Positions 23,583 through 34,774 of a stretch of 64,000 bases of DNA are shown here, piece by piece. Position numbers and translations under genes: made by a program. Numbering within the stretch: the first letter of the stretch is position 1; each line of letters begins with the position of its first letter. The notes beneath the pieces are model-generated. The model worked only from the letters and a program-made list of their open reading frames with translations, did not search any database and was not told the DNA's origin. Source of the DNA: Bemisia tabaci (Eukaryota; Arthropoda; Insecta; Hemiptera; Aleyrodidae); assembly GCF_918797505.1 (NCBI RefSeq), contig NC_092800.1, positions 46,307,864 to 46,371,863 on the forward strand, in the 5' to 3' direction.

Positions 23583-23834
23583 CTGCCGGGCTAAGGAAAA
23601 ATGCCGTATGAGCCTTCAGACGTTGCCAAATTTCCTCCAATAAAAATCGAATTTACTGAGAAAATTGTGAATTTTAGTTTCCAAAATTTTCACACAATGT
23701 TTTTCGCAATTTAATCTAAAATGTCTGAAAGTTTCAAGGGAAAATATGCATAAATTTCGTCAAAAATACATGTTTTACGAAGGAAATTTGGCAACTCTCG
23801 GATGTTCATACGGCGTTCTTCCTTAGCGCGGCAG
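23583..23834. mobile_element. CTGCCG-type MITE
   Basis: The 252-bp copy runs from CTGCCGGGCTAAGGAAAAAT to GGCGTTCTTCCTTAGCGCGGCAG, written here as ends only, with GAGCCTTCAGACGTTGCC inside. Confidence 0.85.
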
Positions 23835-26800
23835 AATTCTTTCCAACCGAGGTTAATATTGTGACTTTGTGTCACTGAGCTTCCTGCTTTTTTTTACCCC
23901 TAAAAATTCCACTGCTTCTAATGAGACCTAGATCGTTGTCTAGAAATTGTCGACTGATGATTACCTTTAAGTTTAAAACCTTCACAATGTATGATGTATG
24001 AATAGTGAGAAATAAACCTTAAATGCTCTCCTTCAGTCGCGCACAAATGAACCTCATATTTTTTGTGTTGAAGCTTTAAATTTAAGGTCAAACTTCAAGA
24101 TGAAGTATCATTGATCCGTGTTTGTTTTTTAAAGCCTTACGAAGCATGTATTCGTTCTTCTATACTTGTATCCGGAGGACAATCTCTCAAAAACTGAGGT
24201 GATCCTGGTACCTCTCTTCAGAAATAAAACAATTGTAAGTCTGAACTTTTTGACCTCCCTCGTAATTCATCACATTCTCTCAACTCTGCAAGTAGTCAAT
24301 CGTTGTACTTTTTTTTTTAGCTCTAAGCGATGAATCAGGAAAGAAACCAGTTTTAATGTTTTCCCCTATTGTGTCCTTTCATCAAAGCTTTAAGTGCACA
24401 TTATTTTCAATGGGAGATACGCATGAAAAAAAAACTGGATTATGAAATTAAGGGAGTAGGTGTGAAGTCCTGTATTATGCCTCTGTATTGTGTGCAACCG
24501 TATTTTTTCTTCCGAGGTTCATTTCTCTTTTTAGCACTACCTTGTTTTTTCTAGTTTTTAAGAAGTTCAGCGCCTTATTATTTGTTCCTTTCCCATCCAA
24601 AGATAATTAAATCTTAATTGGACAAGACGTAGGGTAATATCGATGGCTAAAGTGCGAAACCCCTATCTGTGTTTGCGACGTTACTGACGTCCCTTCCTAC
24701 TATATTTTTTCTTAGGAAACTATTCAACATAATTTCTTGACAACTTCTTTGATTTTTCTTCTCTATCAGCAGAATATTCTGCATACATTTCAGTGCACAA
24801 AGTTGAATTGTTTCTCTCTGGAAAAATAAATTAGGAGCGGAAATTCGGAAACACCGCAAAGTAAATCTCTCCCTGAGAGATAATGCAGCAAACTGGCGCA
24901 GTTCCTTTCCTTTCATTTGTTATGATGTGTAATCAATTCCTGAAATTTCCAACCAAAGTATTAATTTTTGTGTTTCTAGTTTAAGTTTGATGTTTTATTG
25001 TAAAAATGTTTTAAAATGAGTGATATTCGTTATTGTTATTATACTCGTCGGTGACTGTTTGTATCGGTGTGCGAGTGCCGATGGTTTTTTCGGGTTGGAA
25101 GAGGTGTAAAAATTGTAAAACGGGGGTAAGAAGTCCATTACATCATTGTAGCACTTTTCAAAACAATGTTCTCTCTTTATTATGCTGCTTATCTTACTCC
25201 CTTCTTTTCTCTCCTTTCTTATCTTTCTTATTTCATCTTACCTCCTCCTCTTCCTTTTTTACCGGAGTAAGTAGTAGTATACAGCTAAGTGGATTTTTGC
25301 GTATTACGGTACCATTAAGAATCTCACGACGATGTATGATCTGTATTCTCGCGTCCTAAAATTATCGATTGAGTTTTGAACCAATTCGATAAAGGACACT
25401 CCGAAACTTTTCGTGTAGAGCGATCATTAACCTACTAAGAGATTTTTTTATCGTACCTCTAAGAATGGGTGATTTTCTGTAAGCCAAAGGAGACACGTGG
25501 TGGAATGATTTGCTTGCGACACCTATACTTACAAACAAAATCGCAATGGATGTCCCTCATTATAATGTTCCTGAATAAAAATAGCTTTCTCGAGTATCTG
25601 AGAGCACTGAACATTAAATCCGTGTGAGTGAAAATTCCATCACCGTTTGGTGACATGACTGAAAATATCACCATCCTCCCACGCCAAAGCGTATCAGAAT
25701 CCCGAAAAAGTGTCGTAAAAATAACCGGACTTTGTATTCTAACGATTAACATCTTATTTTTATCCTGGTTTCTGAATTCAGATGAAACTTTTCCAGACAT
25801 GCATAAAAATGAAAGAGTCAATCTACATTATAATGTCAAGGATTCAAAGGTTGTGTCCTTGTATTCCCCCCCCCCTCCCGTCTAATGTTCTCGACTGTTT
25901 TCTTGTTCTGTGTCTTATTGTCGTTTTGTCTGCTTCTTGTATCCTTTTTTTGTGTATTTGTGTCGTTCTTGGTGAAATCATTCTCCCTTTATCGATGCCT
26001 CACCCCCACTTCCTTCCCCCCAATTTTTGTAACACATTTCAGTCTCGGTAAAAATAATGCATCACAATGCTTTTGCAGAAAAAATGAGAAGTTATACTAA
26101 CTGTCTTTTTCTGCCAGGAAGCATTCAAACTGTTTATTCGTCAATCACCTCTTTGAACTTCCAAAAAATTATAATTCCGTTGTTTCCTTACAACTGAAAT
26201 ATATGAATGTTTGACTGCGTTTAACGAAAGTAGCAATTAGCAACCGTATCTACGTGTTTATCAGATACCGATCAGTGGCGAGGCGTAATGATCGATTATC
26301 GATATTTTATCCATTTGAAGCTATAGTAAAAAATTGGTACCTTGCGAAGCCCTGTTCATCGATCCTTTCTCATAGGTTTCAATGGCAGATCAATCGATGT
26401 ATCGTAAAGCACGCCGCGCCACTGATACCAGTGGCTGTTCTCGCAGGCTAGAAACACCATTTTTCGTTCTTTAAATTCAGTTAGAATAATCGATTCCAGG
26501 TTCAGTGGTCTTCTTTGATAGATATCGATTACTTTACACAGTTTAAATTGGCGGAATCCAGTATTGTCGGCTTGTGGGAATCTTCGTCACAGAATACTCT
26601 TATGTTTAACATTTCCGTTGTGTATTATGACTATTTTTCGTGGAATAAAAGGGCGAAAAATTGTAAAAATTTCTGTGAAATATGTTAATATCAAAATTGT
26701 ATGTCTAGTAACCACATGTAACATGTGGTTCACATGTATGTTCTAGTAACATTTGTACCCATTTGATGGTTGTAGTCACTCCTCTTTGTGTTTCTTTTAA

Positions 26801-28260
26801 ATGTTTATATTTATTAATTAATTAATTTATTTATTTATTTATTTATTGAAGTTATTATGGTAAAATAAATGATCTGTGTCCTGAAACACTTTTAATGATG
26901 TGTCTCATTCACTTAACTTCGCGTCATCGCGTGATACCTTTGAAAAGTTACTCAAGAAACAGGATAACTTATTTCAAACTCTTGCGCAACGTATTGCATC
27001 ATTCATGCGCGAAGGCGTCTGGGTCTAAACTCTGCTGAGGAAGACCTTTATTTATTTATTGTAGAGGATCGAAGTCGATTTGTAAATTTCGTGAAATGAA
27101 AGAAGAAGAAAAAATTGAATTAAGTGGTCGAATTAAGTACAACTTGTCTCATAGAATACTTTAAAAAAACTTAGAGATCATTGTCCCGCCTCAATATCGG
27201 GATTGAAAGATGTCCATGTAATTTTTCACATTAAATCGAGATTTTTCTCAAAATGAAAATAAAATCATCTATTGAAATTTTTACCAATCTTCTTTCATTC
27301 GATTCAGAATATTGTGTGAAAATTTCATACAGTAATGTTCATTCGATTTTATTTCTTAAACTGAAAGAACAACACAGGTGTAACATAGTAAACATAGCAA
27401 TAGTGCCACGTGTTTTTATCTCCTCCGTGTTCTACTTTTCTTTGTCGATGCTTAAAACATCTTTCTATCTTCCTGCTAAACGAGACGAGGGCCGACATAG
27501 ACATGGTGTAACGCCTGGCTATGATACAAATATTAGTGCTCTCCGGACATCCATATTGCATACGCAAACAAGTGAAGGCGTTTCAGTTTTCGCTGCGCAC
27601 CCGGCGCCAGCACGTGCAAAGGTATAAAATTTAGGTGAAGTCACTTCAACAGTGAAAGTGCGAGAACGCACATTCTTTCAACACATCGGAAGCTTCCGAC
27701 TTTGACGTTTTAGTGAGTAATAAATGTTTTTTTATATTTTATATTTGAAACCTCCCGCTTGAAAAAAAAAACCATTTAGCAAACGCGCAAATAAAAGCTA
27801 AAGAAACCAAATTCTTTACTTATTAGAACCTTCATCGGTGATGCCTAAAATGCATATAACTTTTTTTCCCAGATATTACTTATGTTCGGCTCTTAACTAT
27901 AGGTATCTACGTCACGGGGTAAAGAATCCTCGAGATGCCTCGAGACCTGGTTTTTAATTTCTCGCTCCCATAGGGTAGCGAAGGTATTGTCATCCTCCAA
28001 GAAACAAAAAAGAAAAAAAGTGGAAATTTCATAATTTCTAGACGTTTTAAGGTCCATGGAGTCAAAATAACCATACTTGAAAAAATGTATGTCCGTCCGT
28101 CAGACGTCCCCCAAATCTGTGTACAGCCATACATCAGGATCTATCTGTTCAATTTCATTCAGAATTTGCAGGGAAGACCATTTCTATGGACTCCTTATGC
28201 TCGTCAACCGATTTTGGGGTACGCTAAAATTTGGGGGGGGGGGGGCTAGGGGCCAAGGTT
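23835..28260. other. Intervening DNA between the two receptor cassettes
   Basis: I find no exon that I can support. Contents are a diverged AAACC(C/A)C-type element (24642-24905), CT-rich patches (about 25190-25265 and 25860-25880), a CAGTGG MITE (26273-26424) and a TTTA/TTAA simple repeat (about 26813-26848). The rest is AT-rich without recognisable features. For cassette 2 transcripts this stretch is intron. Confidence 0.55.
26273..26424. mobile_element. hAT-like MITE (CAGTGGCG ends)
   Basis: The 152-bp element begins CAGTGGCGAGGCG and ends CGCGCCACTG. It is flanked by ATACCGAT and ATACCAGT, an imperfect 8-bp duplication. Inner blocks are shared with 4288-4457. Confidence 0.75.
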
Positions 28261-28275
28261 GATTCTTAGCCAAAT

Positions 28276-29035
28276 CACACGGAAAGCTCATTTTGAAGGA
28301 CTGTACATACATTAAGCCGCTTTTATAGCGTAGCCTCGCGCTCTGCGACGCCCAATCGCCATTGGCCCCATCCTCCCAGAGACCATCAGGCAATTGGCAC
28401 CTTCTGATCTCCTCCTCCACTTCCTGGCGCCAACCATTCACAAGACGTCCACGCCGTCGCCTTCCGGGAGGGACCCAATTGAAAACCTGCTTGGGCAACC
28501 GATCGTCTCCATTCTTCGCACATGTCCATACCAGACCAACTGCTTGGACCTGATATCGTGCACGATGTCAATCTTCACACCCATTATCTCGCGCGCCTTT
28601 ACTGAAGGACTGTAAATTTTGAAAAATGCCTTTAATTCTTTAAAAGTGGGCATCAAGCACATCACCTGGGTCATTAATTTAAGTTCCTAAAAGATCTTTG
28701 AACTAAACTCAAAATTCAAGGGATACGAGGCACAAAAGTAGGGAACTTTGTTCCGCGACATCACACAAACAGCTCATTTTGAAGGACTATAAATTTTTAA
28801 AAAATGTCTTCAATTCTTTGAAAGTTTGCATCAAGCACACCACCTGGGTCATTAATTTAAGTTCCTAAGAGATCCTTGGACTAAACTCAAAATTGAAGGG
28901 TTACGCGTGATACAGCGAGGGCACTTTAATCACACGAGAGCTCACTGAGAAGGGCAGTAGATTTTGTCTACGGGCAAATCACCCTTTCAGCTCATTTTGA
29001 AGGACTGTAAATTTTGAAAAATTCCTTGAATTTTT
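28276..29035 (+). repeat. Tandem intronic repeats before cassette 2 (~170 bp)
   Basis: Units begin with an AGCTCATTTTGAAGGACT-type motif near 28285 (split by a LINE fragment), 28771 and 28989, with a diverged unit near 28936. The two full units continue through CACCTGGGTCATTAATTTAA and AACTCAAAATT. The last partial unit ends about 45 bases before the exon at 29079. This parallels the different array before cassette 1. Confidence 0.8.
28306..28602 (-). mobile_element. 5'-truncated LINE fragment with 12-bp TSD
   Basis: On the - strand the fragment encodes the C-terminal end of a non-LTR retrotransposon ORF2: LVWYGHVRRM, then after a frame shift WVPPGRRRRGRLVNGW. Its 3' end is at the left (AATGTATGTA-like tail). 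TGAAGGACTGTA lies at both 28294-28305 and 28603-28614, a clean target duplication, and it splits the first unit of the surrounding tandem array. It is a dead fragment with no RT core. Confidence 0.8.
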
Positions 29036-29078
29036 TTCCGTGTGCTCTTTCTGACTGTTTTTACGTGTGTGTTTGCAG

Positions 29079-29552
29079 CCCGATCCTGACGATCGCGGAG
29101 TACCACACGGAGATGTGGTACGACTCGACGTTCGTGGCGGTGTGCCTGACGCAGGCGGACACCTTCTGGCGGGCGGCGTTCTTCATCACCTCCATCTCGG
29201 CGTTCTTCTTCCTGCCGCTCTTCATCCTCATCGTGCTCTACTCCATCATCGCGCGGCACCTCATGTCCAACCCGGGGATCGTCGCCCCCGCGGCCAACAC
29301 GGCCGCCGTCCGCTACCGCCGCCAGGTCGTCGCCATGCTCGCCACCGTCGTCCTCTCCTTCTTCGTCTGCCTCCTCCCCTTCCGGGCCTTCACCCTCCTC
29401 ATCATCCTCACCCCGCCCGAGGTCGTCATGGGCCTCGGCGCCGAGAAGTACTACAACGTCCTCTTCTTCTGCCGCATCATGTTTCATCTCAACTCCGCCG
29501 TCAACCCCATCTTGTATAATCTCATGTCCACCAAGTTCCGCGAGGGCTTCAG
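29079..29552 (+). CDS. ETHR: ETHR-like GPCR, cassette 2, first alternative exon (ECL2-TM7)
   Basis: The exon begins after GTGTTTGCAG with the same phase and almost the same bases (CCCGATCCTG) as cassette 1, and ends AG|GTAAGC in phase 2. It encodes PILTIAEY, the loop-2 cysteine in VAVCLTQ, TM5 (SISAFFFLPLFILIVLY), IARHLM, and a short third loop to RRQ. It then runs without interruption into TM6 (ATVVLSFFVCLLPFR) and TM7 (LNSAVNPILYNLMS), ending KFREGFR. Compared with cassette 1 there is no intron after RRQ, but there is one after GFR. Either subtype would join to the same missing upstream exons. I cannot tell which cassette corresponds to ETHR-A or ETHR-B. Confidence 0.85.
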
Positions 29553-30199
29553 GTAAGCTTCACCTAACCATTTTCTACTTTACTCCCGTCCCTAGTAGCA
29601 GAACAAATTTTTGCTTTTCTAAAAAAAATATAAAAAAAACATATCTGTTATCTGAATGGTAGTTTTATATAAAAAGCGTGTAACGCTTATATTAAAAAAA
29701 ATCAAAGTTCAGACCTGACCGTAAAATAAAAAATGATAAAAGCTACATAAGGTAATTTTTTTGTTTATAGACAATTTTTTTATTTTTTTATGTAACGCAT
29801 GCATATGAAAGTGTTAAAAGTGAACATTTTTATGTAACTGTTATGTATAAAAAAGTCATCATTTTCGTGAGCTTTTCGCGAATTAGAGGATTTCTTAATA
29901 TTTTTGCGAAAAGCTCATGAAAATTAAATAATAAACTTTCAAAATAATCTTTACCGCCTTACCGACAGCCTTGAACCGATCGACACCAATTCAACTGACA
30001 AATTATTAAAATAAACGGCGTCGATTCGATCGATTCACGAGTTTTTCGATCAATTCACGTTTTAACTTTCCGATCGATTCATTTCGATCGAATCCATATC
30101 CTACGCTTCGAAAGGGCTCATTTACCAAGTGAATTTCATTTACAATTAGGAACCTTAATTTCTGACTTCGTTTAGGAACAACCTGTGTAATCACATCAA

Positions 30200-30375
30200 A
30201 CACAATGCGGTCGGCGCGGGGCGGGCGCTCACGGCGCGAAACGCATTGTAGCGCCTTACAAGACCGCAGGATACTTCATGCATTGCGCGTACAGCACGGT
30301 GCGCGCGGCGCATTGTATAGCGCCTTACAAGTCTGCAGAATACTTCATGCATTACGCGTATACCGCGGTGCGCGC
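30200..30375 (+). repeat. Two GC-rich ~85-bp tandem units
   Basis: The units contain TAGCGCCTTACAAGACCGCA followed by GGATACTTCATGCATTGCGC-like sequence, and the second unit has small changes. They belong to the family at 4950-5160 and 7235-7445. Confidence 0.7.
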
Positions 30376-30779
30376 TCAAGTTGTTGAAAAGACACATTTT
30401 CTTGTTGTTGAACCTACCCCGGTGTACACAATTTCCGAACAGTGCACACCGCCAGCTTGCAAGCCTAGGATCACAGGATTGTAGAGATTTTGCAATCCTG
30501 TATGTTTTCCGGCGAAAACATAATGTTCCCCGGCCGCTTCTGATCTTAATTGCAGGGCTTCAGAAATTTGGATGATGTTTAATTTTTTTTGTTGATGAAA
30601 ATAATAACCAAAATATCGGGTCGAAATTTGCTTTGATTTTGTTTGAAATCAGTTGGGCGCTTCTGATTCTTTGCCCTGTTTTACGATTGATTGAAGGGAA
30701 AATATGTATCGTTATTGCAACGATTCAGAAACTCGTAGCGTATCTGCTGTCGATTTCTCTAGGTACTTGATATGGAGGA

Positions 30780-31410
30780 TATGGGTTCGATCGACAAAAT
30801 TCGATCGATTCACGGGTTTATGATTGATTCGCGGTGTTGTCGATCGATTCACGGAGTTGTCGAACGACTCACAGGTTTCCCGATCGGTTAGCGGGTTTTT
30901 TGATCAATGGAGAATTTGCACACAAAAATTTTATTGTCTCATCTGAGAGTGCCTAATGAGCTGAGTTTGCAGTATTGTTCATACCTTTTTTCTGACATGG
31001 GAAATTGGAGCAGATTTAAAAGTGAGAAAATGTGCCGCCTTCTGCCGTCATCTGGCGGCATTTTCCGTTTAGACACATGTATTTCAGCAGATTAGGTTAT
31101 TTCGTCATATTTTCTCCAATAATTGTCCAATTTAGAAACCAAGGATATCCTACTACTCAGTTTCCCTAGCAGTATCATTTTAAGGATGAAATTCTCAAAA
31201 TTTAAGACACCTGCAAATTCTCTATTCCTGGATTCGTCGATCGAGTCACGAGTTTTCCGATCGATTCACGGGTTTGCCGGTCGATTTACGATTGCCGATC
31301 GAATAACGTCGATCGGTCCACGTTTTTATTTTTCCACCGATTCGTGTTGATCGAATCGACACCAGTTTCAATAATTAGTCAGTCGAAGCAATGTCGATCG
31401 GTTCACGTTA
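30780..31410. repeat. Degenerate GATCGATTCACG clusters
   Basis: Words such as CGATCGATTCACGGGTTT recur every 20-25 bases in two clusters here (30780-30905 and 31235-31410), and in a further one at about 30010-30090. They are separated by ordinary AT-rich sequence. I know no such family by name. Confidence 0.65.
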
Positions 31411-31976
31411 CCCAAGTAGCATGGGGTTCTATTTTCTGTCTAGCACTAATTTAGAAACTGTCTATTTGCTAGACACAAGAATGAAATAGAAAGAAAATAG
31501 ATGTATAAAATAGAAGTAAGAAAATTATTAAAAAAACTTCTATTTTCTGTCTATGTTCCGGACACTAAATACAAGGAAAACAGACAATTTTGTTGTCTAC
31601 ATTCTGTGTTTTTTCTATCTGTTTTCTGAATTTTAAATTTCTAAGAAATAGATAAAGAAAATATCCAATTTTTTTTATTTTCCATCAGGTTTTTGGATAT
31701 TTTTCGTAAGGAAATAGCCCTGTCAATTTTCTAGACGGAAAATAGATCCATTTTGTAGACAGGAAATAGACCTATTTTCTTTGGTAAATAGTGACACTCA
31801 CTTTAAATTTTCTGTCTACTTTCCATAATGCTAGCTACTTTTCCTTTTTTTTCATTAATTTTGTTTCATAAAATATTTTCATTTTGCTACTTGAGATACC
31901 TGATTCGAGGGACTGGCTGGGGGCATATAAAAATTGACAAAATATCGGTGAGAATGTTTTGGTGTTTTGTCGGTAG

Positions 31977-32271
31977 GAACATCTGCTGCTGCAAGATGCA
32001 CCGTTTCAAGAAGCGGCGGCGGGGAAGTCGGGTGCTGGCGCGGAAGAGCACGTTCACGACGACGACGCTGACCAACACGAGCTCGAGCCAGAAGTCCAAG
32101 TCCTCCTCCTCGGAGCACGGCTACCTCCTCAAGAAGAGCGTCGTCAAGATGATCTCCTTCGACGACACCTGCTCCGCCTCCCTCGTCCTCGAGGACAGCC
32201 TCACCACCAAGATCACCAAGTTCACCGCCACCAGGATCCCCCTCAACAAGCTCCAGGAGAGCTACGTTTGA
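31977..32271 (+). CDS. ETHR: ETHR-like GPCR, cassette 2, terminal exon (C-terminal tail)
   Basis: The exon follows GTTTTGTCGGTAG; its first base completes the Arg codon of GFR, then reads NICCCKMHRFKKRRRG, giving the palmitoylation cysteines of helix 8 and a basic patch. A Ser/Thr-rich middle part (TTTTLTNTSSS, SKSSSSEH) is a likely kinase/arrestin region. It then reads MISFDDTCSAS and ends ESYV before TGA. As I recall, SFDDTC is also present in vertebrate TRH receptor tails, supporting the ETHR/TRHR group. The tail shares little with the cassette 1 tail except the final ESYV. Codons are strongly G/C-ending. Confidence 0.82.
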
Positions 32272-32347
32272 GCCCACCCGACTCATTCGCCAAGTCCATA
32301 CACACAGCCATGGACAGAGATCACAAAAAGATAATCCAGGATCCTAT

Positions 32348-34113
32348 TCTCCCAAGCTAAAGAAAAATACCGTATGAATCTTCAGGCCTTGCCAAATTTC
32401 CTCTGATAAAATACGAATTTATTGGGGAAATTGTATTTCGACGGTAAAAGTTGGCAATCACATAACTCGGTTTGCGACGTCGCAGACTTCCTAACGTTTT
32501 TTAATAAAATATGCAACATCGGCAAATCGTCATACAAATTGCGACTTCTGGTTCGTGAGATATGGCGGTAGTTTCCTGCGGCTAGGAAAGTCAAATCTTG
32601 CGAGAAATCGCGTTTTTTCAACAAAATCTGTAATTATCTTAAAAACGGCGAGTCTGAGGCAAAAAAGTGTTCTCACAGGAATGAAAGAGTATAAAATTTC
32701 CATACTAAAAATGATTATGAATTCACTAGGGGGTCCGCCCCCGGAGCGCCATGCGGTCCGAACCAACGGCGGCTACTATGCGGTGAGGCTCGGCTTGGCC
32801 GCGCCATGAATTGTTGCGGTCCAAGATGAAACGGCTTCACTTTTTTGGTAGATTTACCGCGAGGGTAAGTCATATTATCCATTTAAATATGTGCTAATTT
32901 CCTTTTATCATGAACCCCCCCCCCCCCTCCCCTTTAGGTCATGCATGTTGTATAGTTAATACATGTCAACGGTCGCGCTTGAAGATAATGTTATTATTTT
33001 ATGCTTCCTTATTCAAATACAATTTGTCAAACAACAAATCTTCTTTTTTCAAAGTAACTAAAAGGTAATGAATTAATACAAAATATAGAAAGAGGGAGTT
33101 TAAATTCATCCTCTGCTTCCTCTTCGATCAGTGTTTCTGTTTGATTGCTGCATCCCAAGCCGGATTCGAACAATGTAGACAAATGTCACTGCATGGTAGA
33201 CCAGCTCTCTTACAAGAGCAGCAGTTACTCCAGCCTTTCGAACATCTACATGAGATGATTTGCAAACGTTCTTGGGGGGGGGGGGGGGGGCAGGCGGATT
33301 GAGCATAGGCACAAGGAGAAGCCTGAGTTCCGAAAATTTCCGCCCCCATTCCTTGGGATTCCGTTTTCTTCCTCGCCAGAGTTGAACTTGATAATGTACA
33401 CGTAAGAAGTGTTGTTTGCACGCATCTGAAGTTGGAGGTCTTGTTCTCCTTTAAAAAAATGACGTAGAGGCGGAGATTTTCAGACACCGCAAACGAGTTA
33501 TGTGATTGCCGACTTTCACCGTCGATTTGTCTCAGGCAATTAGCAATTGCCAGCAATTTGCAAGCGGTCCACCCGTTGTATCAATCAATCGCAATATCGC
33601 AATAGTGCGCATCGGCATAATTCAATCTTTAAGGGTCATGGTCTTCAAAAGTATGAGCTCGGCTTAAAGCGCCTTCATTTTGTGTGATACTCCACGCTTT
33701 GTCGCGATGTTAGCTTAGTTGCCTGTCCGATCTCAACCCAACCAATGTCACGGAGTTCACTACATACACGCTCTCCTAAGTGTGCATATTCCTGCCGTGT
33801 TTTTAAGGATGGGAAAGTGTCTATTCACATGATCGGCAACATAATCAGCACTCTGATCTTTTCCTTTAATTTTTGAATTTTATGATTTTCTATATTTATT
33901 CACCACTGGCTTGGAAATTGCCGGCGATTGCCAATTGCTTGCGACATATATATTTTTCCTTTAATTTTTCAGACTATTTTGTTCGCAATTTAATCTGAAA
34001 GTATCTGAAAATTTTAAGGATAAATATACATAAATTTCGTCGAAAATCTATGTTTTACCCAGGAAAATTTGGCAGCTCTCGAATGTTCATGCGGCGTTCT
34101 TCCTGAGCGCGGC
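32348..34113. mobile_element. CTGCCG-type MITE split by a ~1.5-kb insertion
   Basis: The left half (CCGTATGAATCTTCAGG, GCCAAATTTCCTC; 32348-32436) and the right half (AAATTTGGCAGC to GAGCGCGGCAG; about 33950-34113) fit the family. Between them lie the 1.1-kb element at 32437-33525 and about 430 bases of further sequence. Confidence 0.7.
32437..33525. mobile_element. ~1.1-kb non-autonomous DNA transposon, GGCAATCACATAACTCG ends
   Basis: The left end CGACGGTAAAAGTTGGCAAT followed by CACATAACTCGGTTTGCG is matched by its complement on the right (CGCAAACGAGTTATGTGATT, GCCGACTTTCACCGTCG). The interior has no transposase that I can recognise. It contains a C/G homopolymer pair (32915 and 33275) and a GC patch at about 32730-32810. 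Confidence 0.75.
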
Positions 34114-34149
34114 AGTATTAGTGGGAGCGGTTAACCTCACGGTTACTCC

Positions 34150-34616
34150 AAATAACTTTTTACTTTTTTTCGACCTTTTGTCCTTAGAGTGGACCCTGAA
34201 CGAGGACTTACCTAAGTTCAAGGGAAATGTAGTTTTAAATGTTCATGAACATTTTTACAGACAGAACTCACTAGACCGGTTCTTATTCATGATAAATTTA
34301 AGGAACATTGCCGTCAAAAATTGAGTATCCCTTAGATTTAGCGCACTTTTTGTATAATCTACGGTAAAGACAAAATTAATAGATTTTGCCTTTAACGTAG
34401 ACCATACAAAAAATGCTAAATCCAAGGGGTACTCAAACTTTAACAGCAATGTTCTTTGAATTTATCATGAATATAAAGTGGTCTAGTGAGCTCCGACGGT
34501 GAAAAAGGGTTAATTGGTTATGAACATAATAAAACTTTACTTTCCTTGAATTTAAGTTCTCATTCAGGGTCTACGGTAAAGACAAAAAGTCTAAAAAAAA
34601 GTAAAAAGTTCTTTGA
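34150..34616. mobile_element. Foldback element, ~230-bp arms
   Basis: The left arm (AACTTTTTACTTTTTTT, TAGAGTGGACCCTGAACGAG, AACATTGCCGTCAAA) pairs with the right arm in reverse order, around a short centre near 34380. It is non-coding. Confidence 0.75.
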
Positions 34617-34774
34617 ACCAACCCTGCAATGAACAAAGGAGATATGTATCAGACTAACTAACGGCAACCCACGAGGATCCCTATAGTTAGTCCATCATTT
34701 CCCTCGTAGTTTAAAACAACCACCCGTTTCATCCCATGGGATCGTTCCATTTTCCTTCTGTTTTCTTTGTCCAT

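Larger units (their letters stand above)
29553..31976 (+). other. Intron inside cassette 2
   Basis: This is a 2.4-kb phase-2 intron (GTAAGC to GTCGGTAG). It holds a small hairpin (about 29866-29925), three clusters of degenerate GATCGATTCACG repeats (30010-30090, 30780-30905, 31235-31410), GC-rich 85-bp repeats (30200-30375) and an element of about 430 bp at 31410-31850 rich in TATTTTCTGTCTA words. Confidence 0.75.

Noticed and set aside
28987..29519. 166- and 150-residue frames over the cassette 2 exon in other frames
   Set aside because: They are low-complexity His/Arg/Glu-rich shadows of the receptor frame.
31879..32286. 135-residue - strand frame
   Set aside because: It is antisense to the receptor tail exon; Gly/Glu/Val-rich shadow.
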